Source: Asterias amurensis (taxonomy: Eukaryota > Echinodermata > Asteroidea > Forcipulatida > Asteriidae). From it: DNA of 64,000 nucleotides. The DNA lies in the NCBI RefSeq assembly GCF_032118995.1, contig NC_092651.1:21498349-21562348 (forward strand), in the 5' to 3' direction. The position numbers were made by a program, and so were the translations under genes. The first letter of the stretch is position 1. Each line of letters opens with the position of its first letter. This document shows positions 56,001 to 64,000 of this stretch, in pieces. The notes beneath the pieces were generated by a model. The model worked only from the letters and a program-made list of their open reading frames with translations. It was not told the origin of the DNA and ran no database searches.

Positions 56001-59000
56001 CTGTTTCTTAAAAGTTAGCGTCAGAAAACAAATTTCGACAATTGTTTTGTGCATATTTTTTTCCATAATTCAAGAGGATGTTATCTTTATACTGTTTTGA
56101 TTGATTATATGTTTATAGGTTTTTCTTTTTATCTTTGAAACAACAAAAATTTAATGAAATAAAACCAAGTTAAACAAATTCAGTGGGCTATTTGGTTCGT
56201 CTTTTTTTCTTAATTCTGGAGGGATGCTACCTTTAAATATTTTTTTTTTAATAGTTCTATGTTTGTAACTATTCAAAAAATGAAATGAAATAAAAACAAA
56301 TTCAATGGATTGAGCCAAATTTTGATATTTTTTTACTGATCAGGGTGAGCAGCTGAAGTCCAAGAAACACAAGAAAGAAAAGAAGAAGAAGAAAAAAAGA
56401 ACGAAGGAAAAGAAATCAAAACAAAAGCATAAACACCAGGAGAGTAAAAGTGAATCGTCCTCTGATGATGAAGTAAGTTGAAGATGAATTGTTAAAAGAA
56501 GAACACTATATCATTTGAGACTCTGTACAATGAAAGCATTGATGCTTGCATTATAGTACTCAATGTTCAAGTTACTCTGTTCAAAATTACACATATTCTT
56601 CCAAAATTGTAGCATTTTAGGAAATAACAAAATTTAAAGGGAATTTTTTTTCACTATGACCAGCTTTATAGACCCCCTGTACATTGTGGAATGCACTTCC
56701 GAACAATGCGCATCTACAATTTCTGCATTTTAGGGAATCAATTCCTTTATACACACTGTGACACCCAAATTGACTCCAAAAATTGGTGGCAGGATGGACA
56801 CATGTAGGTGCGTGGTGTGGGAAAGATGTCTATGCCATGTAATTTATGTGTAAATCTTTGAGTATTTATTTGTTCAATCTCACCTAGACCCAGTAACTTG
56901 TATTCCTTTTTACGAAATTTTAACATTATCTGTCGTCAAAATCTCACCCTTTATTACAGGATGACTCTGATGAAATGCAATGGGTCGAGAGTACGTCTAC
57001 GTCATCCACTGCCACAAAGCAAAATACTGACACGCCACAAAAGCAAACTAAGACAACACAGGTATGATAACAGTTCTGCTTCTAGCCTTTGTTTCTCTGA
57101 ATAGTGTCAGAAAAGGTTTGCAATGATAGTTGTATCTTATTTTTAGTGGCCGAGCGCTTGAAAGCACTGGACTCAAGCTCTGGTGTTTCTGATCCATGAA
57201 TGGTGGGTTGTTTCCTTGAGTACGAAACTTAACCATGATTATTTCTTCAGTCTCCTGAAGATGACTAGAGCAAGCTAGTCAAAACGATGAGACAAATTCA
57301 AGAACTGACTCCGCGGTAGTGCAGTTGATTACGATCTTATAAGCTGAAGTACATGTAGTAGTCCCAGCCAATTTTTTATACCTTCCACCTGGGTAGTAGT
57401 TAAAAAGCAGGACAGTTCTTTCCAGAACTGAGAAGTCTCCCGAACATCCGATAAATCTACTCTGCAGTAATAAAATAAAAAAATGCAGTTCTCTAAAGAA
57501 TAAACTCTACCTGTCAAGTAGATACACACAATGTGTTACCCAAAACCACATATTTATTGATACCGTACCATGCAATGCCTCAAATCCTATACATGGTTAT
57601 TCAGATGGGACAATAAGCTGTAGGCCTTGTGAATAAGGATTTGTAGTGGTAGTAGTGGTTAATCCCAGTGTTTCTGTAGTAGTGGTTAATCCCAGTTATT
57701 CTGATTCACATAGCAAGCACCCGAGTTTACAGGTTTAACTCATTATGATTATTGTTTCTTTACCAGAAATATAATATAATTACAAATAATTGTTTGTGGG
57801 TGTCTTTGCTTACTACTTCATTTTTGTTATTTAGTAGGTTTAAAGATTAACATTTTGCAACACTTTTAAGACGCTTAACTCGTTCAATTCTATGTTTAAA
57901 TAAATCTTTCGTTGAAAACACATTGTCTGAACTCATTTTTCTTGACAGAGAGAAGACTGGATGAGTAACCCATTTGACTTGGCGACGTTTTCTCGTGATG
58001 ATGTCAGGAAAGAGAAGGCATCTAAGATGGATAAAGAGACAGAAAAGGAAAAAGAGGACCGGATGATCTTAGATACTGTGAGTTTTGGGAGTTGGATCTC
58101 AGTTTGGATGAGTCCCTGAATGGATTGTTAAACTGCTTTCACAAAATAACAATATTAAATTTTTACATGACAGCCCTGAAGGGCGTATCAAAAGCGCTTC
58201 TGACATTATTACCCCTGGTCACTGTGCCATATATATTATTCCTTAAACCATCTCAGCTCCTTGGGGAATATACGGCCGGTGTTGCAATGAGTACAAAAAA
58301 GTGATGTGAATACTTAATTCCAGACTTTTTGTCTGAATTTAGTCTTCTTCTTTTTTATATCTGCCAAGTGGTTACAAAAAAGCTGTAATCTTCTCCATGT
58401 AAAAAAGAAGAAGATGATCTTTGATTTACTTCTCTAGCTCTGAGGTTACTGTTCCCATATCTCCTTGAAACCTATAACTCCAGAGTTTACCAAAAACTTG
58501 AAATGCTATCATTTTAGCAATCTGAACTTGAGTTAAAGCAAAACACACTTATTATTTTAGTGTATCATGGTCGAGTGTGGGTTTGAATTCTCGGTCAAGA
58601 CATTTCTATCCTGGAGCAAGATTCTTTACTTAAAGTGCTACTCTTCACCCAGGGGCACAAACGGGTACCTGCTAGGGTAGATGTTGATATTGTATTTGAA
58701 AAAAACATTTTAAACACCGTGGCATCCCAGGACTGTATGTACTCCACATTGAGCTGAGAAAGATTTAAGGAATGTGATTGGTCCAATGTCAAGGGCCAAA
58801 TTTCATAGAGCTGCTTAAGCAGAAAATATTGCTTGACACATTTCTGTCAAGCAAAAATGGTCAAGACACCAGTCTCAAATTGTACATGTGACATGGTAGT
58901 TTGGCTGGTAACCTTTTTCTAGTAAGCATGATTTTGTTGTGCTTAGCTGCTTTTTGTGCTTAAGCAGCGCTATGAAATTGAGCCCAGGTTGCTAATGTAA

Positions 59001-62000
59001 AAGCCTATTGATACATTATTGTAAAATGCACTGTATGAGAACTGGTTATTTTTTATTATTATTATTGAAAGATTTATTTGTCTTACTCTCGCCTTGTATC
59101 TTTATCCCCAGCCTGGTCAGTCGGAGAGAGAGATTAATCCATTCTGGAAAGATGGAGGTAAAGGTCTCCCTGAGGCTAAGCGTAACTTACCCGCAGTCAA
59201 GTCAGGCATCGCTGATGGAGGTGCTGGGTGGTTGAGAAGGGCATTCAAGAGGATTGTTGAACGTTCCGGAGAGGAGGGCAGGTCAGTTGCAGACCTCGCT
59301 GCAGAAAAATGGGGTGTAAGTTAATTTGTTCCTATTAATAAATACAATTTCTCTGAAAACGTTTTTTTAATTTTTTTAAAAGTAGTTTGTGATTACTCAT
59401 AGCTAATAACAGTGGCTTCTTATGTAGCACTCAAATCCGTCACTTGGTTACACTCATGGTGCTCAAACATTCTACCCCATGGCCCAATTTCATGGAGCTG
59501 CTTAAGCAGAACATATTGCTCAACAATTGTCTGCTAAGCAGAAATGAGCAGGATACCAGTCACAACTTGTACATGCAACAAGGTAGTTTAGCTGGTAACC
59601 TTATTCTGGTAAGCATAATTTTGTAAAGCTTAGCTTTCATTCCTTAAGCCATCTCGGCTCCCTTGGGAGTATACAGCCTGTGCTGCCAAATTTTATAGCA
59701 CACCAAGCTAAATCAGTCACAATAACCATCTCTGCCCTCACAGGTACCCATTTACCCCTGGGTGAAAAGAAACAATTATGGGTGCGTTCGTTTAGCTTTC
59801 CTGGGTCGACCCCGGTCTGCCCCGGTACGTTCGAATAGCTTTGACGGGGCTCATCCGGGTCAGCCCCCAGTGCCCTGCTTTTGGAGTGGGTCACTTGGGG
59901 GTGACCTGAGGTGTATGCCTTCACCACGAGAGGGTGAGTGTGATCGTTCGATTAGCTCTTGTCAGGGGCTCACCCGAGTGAGCACTGCAGCGTCGACACA
60001 GGGAAGCTTATTGAATGCACCCTATATTGAAAACTCTTGCTCAAGTGTCATGACACGGACACCTGAAATTGAGACCGATGCACTCAACCCCTCAACCATG
60101 ACTCGCAACAAATGTAGGACATCCAAGTAATTTCTTGGTTGCATTTGCCAAACTTGGTTTTTATTTTAAAATGTTTTGCTCATTGTTAGTTTAAAAACCT
60201 TCCTTTTATTTTTCCTTGTGATTTTGTTGTTAATTTTATTTTATTTGAATTGTTTGTAGTCTCTAGAGAAATACCATGAGCTACTAGCAAAAGCAGAGGG
60301 TGAGGATGACAGACAGCGTCACAGAGACCGAGACAGACCCCGTCATAACAGGGACACACATAGAGATACACACCCCAGGGGAGAGAGGGACGAAGGGAAA
60401 GCTAGAGAACCTCAAAGCAACCGACACAGAGATAGAGACTATGGTAGAGATAGTGATAGAGACTATGGTAGGGGAAGAGACTACAGACATCATGACAGAC
60501 CAGGAGGACCAAGGAGCAGAAGCCCTGAAAGAGATAGTGATAGAACGAGAGACAGACACAGAGATACAAGGGGTGGGGAATCAAAGTCATTGAGTGGAAG
60601 GACTTTCATGCGACCAGGAGACTCTGATGAAAGGACGAGCGGAAAATTGAAATCTTTTGAAGGTATGAGAGGGATGTTTAAGAAGCCCGGGGATGAAACA
60701 ACCGATAGGAACGTCTCAAGGAGAGACAGATATCGTGATGATGATCGGAGACGAGAAGATGGCCCGACACCTGGGTGGAAGAAGAAGACATTCATAAGAC
60801 CGAATGAAGACAGTGAGAGGTCACCAAAGACATCATCATCAAGAGCATCACCACCATCATCATCATCAAGAACTTCATCTTCATCATCAGAAACTCCGTC
60901 ATGGAAAAAACAATCATCAGTAAAACCGAACGAGTCAGAAAAGACATCGACAGCGATCGTTGACAAACCCTCTGCAAGGCCCCCTAGCAGTGAGTCGTCG
61001 TCGTCTAGCTCTGAGAGTGACAGTAGTAGTGATACTGAGGGTGAGAAATCCCCCTCCCCACCCCCAAGGAGTCTGAGCGAAGCAGAGATGAACCAACTAG
61101 GTGCTAAGATTGTCAGAGCTGAACTCATGGGTAATGAGGTAAGATACACTACTTGGATTTTTATATTCACTTTGTGAGTTTGACTCATACTAAGCTAACC
61201 ACTGAATTCACAATGACTAGAATAAGTATTGTCATCTAGTTACTGAACCACAATTTCTTGATTTGTGCAAATCATAATCATAGATATTTAACTAAGAGAA
61301 AGTTCTTGATCGATACTTTTCAAACACTTGATCGTCTTAATTTGTACATTTTTCGTTGATGTGAACATAATATTAACATTTATTGGAAATGTTATTGATT
61401 GGATATATCATAATATGCAGTTAAACCGGGTTCATACTTTACGAGTAAGCAAATGCAAAGCAAATTTTTGTCACGTAATAATCAGTACACATTGTTTTTC
61501 CAATTGTGACGCAAGAAAATTTACTTCGCTTTCGCATGAAACATGAGCCTGGTTTTATCATATAAGGAATTCTGTAATTGTCCAAAATTTTGGTTTTCTA
61601 TTTTGTATTCATGTCTGCTGTATTGCTGTATTGTGGTTTGTTGTATTTCTGTCAGTAGAACAACCATTGATAAAAAGCTCTGTCTGTTTTTGTGGTTGCA
61701 ATCTTTCAGGAGGCACTTTATAATTTGTTTTGTAATAACTTGTTTTGAATAATATATTAAGTGCAATTTAATGTTACAATAATACAATTCAACTTGTCCT
61801 TAATTTTACACAAAAACAGACCAATATAAAATACTAAAGTTAAAAAGGGGTTATACGGTACAATAGAGAAAGTGTAGGCCTAAATAGAAAGTGAAAAAGT
61901 AAACTCTAGAACAATAAAAGAAAGTAGGAAGTTGTTTAAAATTTGAATTGTATCTACTTTTTCCCTTTTTTTGTAGGCCTTCTTTTTTTTCTCGTGAAAT

Positions 62001-64000
62001 TAACAAATGAATTTGAAAACAAAAATACATTGATAAATAAAACTACCTAAAGATACAAATTTTTATTTTACTTAATGAGGATATAAGTGTTGAAACCAAT
62101 GGTTCTTTTCAGAATCACCACAACTCAATTAGAGATTATCATTACATGGTGTTACCGCAAACCTTACTATATCAATGATAATTTCATTATTTTTAGGATC
62201 TAGCAAAACGATTGAAAGCCCAGCTTGAAGGAGGCCGTCAAGCCAAAGCCGCCCAAACCACTAAAGGCCCAGAGAGAAAGGGTCAACAAGCCCAGGGTAG
62301 CAAGACGAGTAAAGAAGCTGGATCTGAGAATGAGCAAGAGGAAGTGGTGTTAACACTGACGGATAGAACCGGTCAGAGCTGGCCAGTACCAGAACAAACT
62401 GGTTTAGAATCCAATGACAAGGGCAGGAAGAGAAAGAAGAAGAAGCAAATTGTAAGTTTGACTCAAGTTTAAAATTGGAAGCGAAGTAGTCCAGGGGCTG
62501 ATCCAGGTTTGTCGAGAAGGATGGTGTGAAATTTGGGGGCTAATTACCTAACCAAAATTTTTCAGAAAAGTGCTGTTGCTTTATCATAAAGTGGGTATGG
62601 GCCGAATTCTGCACGTACGATCATCATTCTCTGCCGAATTTATGAACTAGCTATAAAGCATAGAATGCCTGGGGTGGATTTCACAAAGGTAGTCCTAACT
62701 TAGTCTGGTCCTAAGTTAGGACCAGTAACTCATCCTAACTTAGGACTGGTCCTATCTCATAGCATTGCCTAGGACTAGTCCTAAGTTGGGACTACCTTTG
62801 TGAAATCCACCCCTGGTAACATGAGTATGCACGCACACAAACCAAAATTCCCTACTAACCTGTAAAATGTGCTTGCTGAAAGCATGGATTCCCTGCTTCC
62901 GTAAACACTGATTCTTTGCTTCTGGTCAGAATGGATTAAACTGTCCCTGGTATTTATGAATAAAGTTTCATTCCGTTCTGTAGATGGTGACTCATGACAA
63001 GGATGGCAAGAGAGAACGTTATTTTGGTGACGATGATCAGCAAGAGTTGAAGGACATGGTGAGGAAGGAAAGAATGACGTCTAGCCAAGATCAGCTGAAG
63101 ATGTTTAACAAAGTGGCCAATAAGGTATGTAGGTTCAACAGTGTTATTATTGGCTTTTGACTTGCACCCCGAACAAATATATTGGTAAAATGCGCAGTAG
63201 AGTATATAAATGTATGTGTTTGGCAATATAAATGCCCTTTTTATTTTTATGATTATTATAAAACAGTGAGACCGCCAACATATAGCTAGATGACTCAGTT
63301 TGGTAGAGCGCTGTAGGGTTAATCTGGAGGTTGTTGGTTTAAGTCATGCTCTTTATTTGTCTGCAACCCAAAATCATTGCAAAGATGCGTGACAAGCTCT
63401 GTATACCCAGTGCTTTCCACAGGCTTAACTGGCTCCAATTTAACAGAGCTGCTTAATCATAAAAAGCAGCTATTAAGGCTTAAACAAATAATGCCTACCA
63501 GCCAATCTACCCTCTCAGATGGGCAAATTGTGACTGGTATCCTGGTCATTTTCTGCTTAGGTAGCATCTATAACATCTTTGTGGTAACCACTGCTGAAAT
63601 ATTAACAATCCCAGTGGTCTAGTTGGTAAAACTTCTGTTCTAGATTGGCAAAGGTCATGGGTTCGAATCCCACCCAAGTGATATGCCCGTGATTTTTGTT
63701 GTCGACATTCTGAAAAGTACTGAGTATACACACACCGATGTAAAGGTAAAACCATAAATTAATGTTCTTTTTCTCCGATGCAAGTTTAACATCTTTTGTC
63801 AAAAGTTTATTTTTTGGGGGGCGAACTATTATCTGAAAAAGAACTCTTCGGAAAACTGATAAAATGAAGGATAGATAAGGACATGGCTTGACCCAATCTT
63901 TGTTTTCGCTTGTCTTTGTAGGCGCTGGAGAAGTTGACCGAAGACTACACCCTTGATGATATGTTTGTCTCCACCGCTGCCCAGAAGGGTTCTAGTGGAC
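53090..64000 (+). CDS. CWF19L2: CWF19-like protein 2, N-terminal and middle part (partial)
   Basis: CWF19-like proteins act late in splicing, linked to lariat debranching. Coding exons: 53090-53179, 54924-55028, 56344-56472, 56960-57061, 57949-58077, 59112-59315, 60260-61138, 62197-62451, 62984-63124 and 63922 onward, cut by the window edge. About 704 residues are visible; the C-terminal CwfJ domains are beyond it. Family blocks seen: KGDDKWMLTSVTDRI, a Lys-rich run (KKHKKEKKKKKKRTKEKK), EREINPFWKDGGKGLP, GGAGWLRRAFKR, LSEAEMNQLGAKIVRAELMGN, VVLTLTDRTGQSWPV and DYTLDDMFVSTAAQ. The 293-codon seventh exon is an Arg/Asp/Ser-rich disordered stretch, larger than its human counterpart. All exons except the last are phase 0 at both ends. 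Confidence 0.95.
53906..54317. mobile_element. Foldback element built from repeated TAGTCCGAAGG
   Basis: 412 bp bracketed by a perfect 8-bp repeat GGCCACAC (53898-53905, 54318-54325). The left arm holds about nine direct copies of TAGTCCGAAGGTTC or variants; the right arm holds about ten inverted copies (GAACCTTCGGACTA). Outer ends GGTTACAGCTCGATAGTCCG and GGTGTCCGCCCAATAGTCCG align without gaps. It lies in CWF19L2 intron 1. Confidence 0.88.
55143..55332. mobile_element. Family F MITE
   Basis: GGCCCAACTCCATAAAGCTGTT and inverse GGCTTTATGAAATTGGACCC; core diverged. CWF19L2 intron 2. Confidence 0.65.
55715..55933. mobile_element. MITE (family I), second copy
   Basis: CAATAGACGATGTGACCTACATG to GTCACATCGTCTATAG. 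Like 31764-31976 it contains GACGTCAGAGGTCACAT near its right end. CWF19L2 intron 2. Confidence 0.75.
57145..57250 (+). repeat. SINE fragment (family E)
   Basis: TAGTGGCCGAGCGCTTGAAAG, CAAGCTCTGGTGTTTCTGATC, then a degenerate B-box region. 3' part missing. Confidence 0.6.
58565..59065 (+). repeat. SINE (family E) interrupted by a MITE
   Basis: 5' part 58565-58792 (GAGTGTGGGTTTGAATTCTCGG onward) and 3' part 58986-59065 (CTAATGTAAAAGCCTATTGATACATT to ATGAGAACTGGTTATT plus TTA repeats) are separated by the family F element. Confidence 0.7.
58793..58985. mobile_element. Family F MITE nested in a SINE
   Basis: Ends GGGCCAAATTTCATAGAGCT and inverse GCGCTATGAAATTGAGCCC. It splits the family E SINE, so it is the younger insertion. 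Confidence 0.8.
59481..59636. mobile_element. Truncated family F MITE
   Basis: GGCCCAATTTCATGGAGCTGCTTAAGC through ATAATTTTGTAAAGCTTAGCT; the right arm is cut by the following reversed SINE. Confidence 0.65.
59640..60105 (-). repeat. SINE (family E), reversed, interrupted by a MITE
   Basis: 3' part at 59640-59779 (complement contains CACCCAGGGGTAAATGGGTACC) and 5' part at 60023-60105 (complement contains GAGTCATGGTTGAGGGGTTG and GTGTCATGACACTTGAGCAAG). Confidence 0.65.
59780..60022. mobile_element. MITE (family Q) nested in a SINE
   Basis: GC-rich 243-bp element with ends GGGTGCGTTCGTTTAGCTTT and inverted GGGTGCATTCAATAAGCTTC. TAT lies on both sides and may be a 3-bp target duplication. Confidence 0.75.
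61426..61552. mobile_element. Small MITE (family O)
   Basis: AAACCGGGTTCATACTTTACGAG and inverted AAACCAGGCTCATGTTTCATGCG. Inner GCAAAGCAAATTTTTGTCACG versus TGTGACGCAAGAAAATTTACTTCGC. CWF19L2 intron 7. Confidence 0.6.
62595..62950. mobile_element. Family F2 element interrupted by a family G MITE
   Basis: Shares with 41489-41719 the blocks TAGAATGCCT, CAAAATTCCCTACTAACC and ATTCCCTGCTTCCGTAA in the same order. The family G element sits between the first and second of these. Confidence 0.7.
62673..62811. mobile_element. Foldback MITE (family G)
   Basis: Ends GGTGGATTTCACAAAGGTAG, exactly inverted at the right. Flanked by CCTGG on both sides (62668-62672, 62812-62816). The interior is made of CCTAACTTAGGAC-type motifs. 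Confidence 0.85.
63285..63420 (+). repeat. tRNA-like SINE fragment
   Basis: TAGATGACTCAGTTTGGTAGAGCGC (A-box-like) followed by GTTGGTTTAAGTCATGC and a short tail. Confidence 0.45.
63431..63574. mobile_element. Family F MITE, eroded
   Basis: GGCTCCAATTTAACAGAGCTGC and an eroded inverse near 63560; core AAATTGTGACTGGTATCCTGG retained. Confidence 0.55.
63605..63795 (+). repeat. tRNA-derived SINE (family D)
   Basis: Head CCCAGTGGTCTAGTTGGTAAA, perfect B box GGTTCGAATCC, tail TACACACACCGATGTAAAGG to CTCCGATGCAAGTTTAACATC. It is the best plus-strand copy of this family here and lies in CWF19L2 intron 9. Confidence 0.85.

Noticed and set aside
60490-61188. Long open frame on the minus strand (about 230 codons)
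   Set aside because: It is the antisense of the Arg/Asp/Ser-rich CWF19L2 exon; biased codon composition removes stops on the opposite strand. No splice or start signals support it.

Overview
This is a eukaryotic nuclear window from an animal, most likely an echinoderm and probably a sea star. The coding exons are short, bounded by GT/AG introns, and match deuterostome proteins closely. The introns carry short non-autonomous DNA transposons and tRNA-derived SINEs of a kind I associate with forcipulate sea star genomes; that last point is from memory and was not searched. There are no operons and no prokaryotic signals. I saw no LTR element, endogenous virus or Polinton.

Layout, left to right: the 5' end of USP38 (minus strand, running off the left edge); a tRNA-Ser gene; a tRNA-Trp gene followed by a tandem array of decaying tRNA-Trp copies; OTUD4 (plus, 21 coding exons, complete, about 1119 residues); roughly 6.5 kb of AT-rich 3' UTR/intergenic DNA; ABCE1 (plus, 15 coding exons, complete, 601 residues); a 4.7 kb gene-poor gap; MCTS1 (minus, 6 coding exons, complete, 181 residues); and CWF19L2 (plus, first 10 coding exons, running off the right edge). 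MCTS1 and CWF19L2 are head to head with only 135 bp between start codons. Exon phases were summed across each gene and close in frame.

Functionally the window pairs two deubiquitinases (USP38 and OTUD4, divergent) with two ribosome-recycling factors (ABCE1 and MCTS1, convergent), then a splicing/debranching factor (CWF19L2). From memory, USP38, OTUD4 and ABCE1 are also neighbours on human chromosome 4q31, so the left part looks like conserved synteny; MCTS1 and CWF19L2 are elsewhere in human.

The non-coding part is the unusual part. It holds several MITE families with clear target-site duplications (TTAA-flanked and 8-bp-flanked), nested insertions, a foldback element built of a repeated 11-mer, a minisatellite that multiplies an OTUD4 splice donor, an intronic satellite in ABCE1 with a B-box-like core, and a palindromic tandem array downstream of OTUD4. 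I found no strong case for an undescribed biological system; the best leads are the repeat structures listed in the findings.
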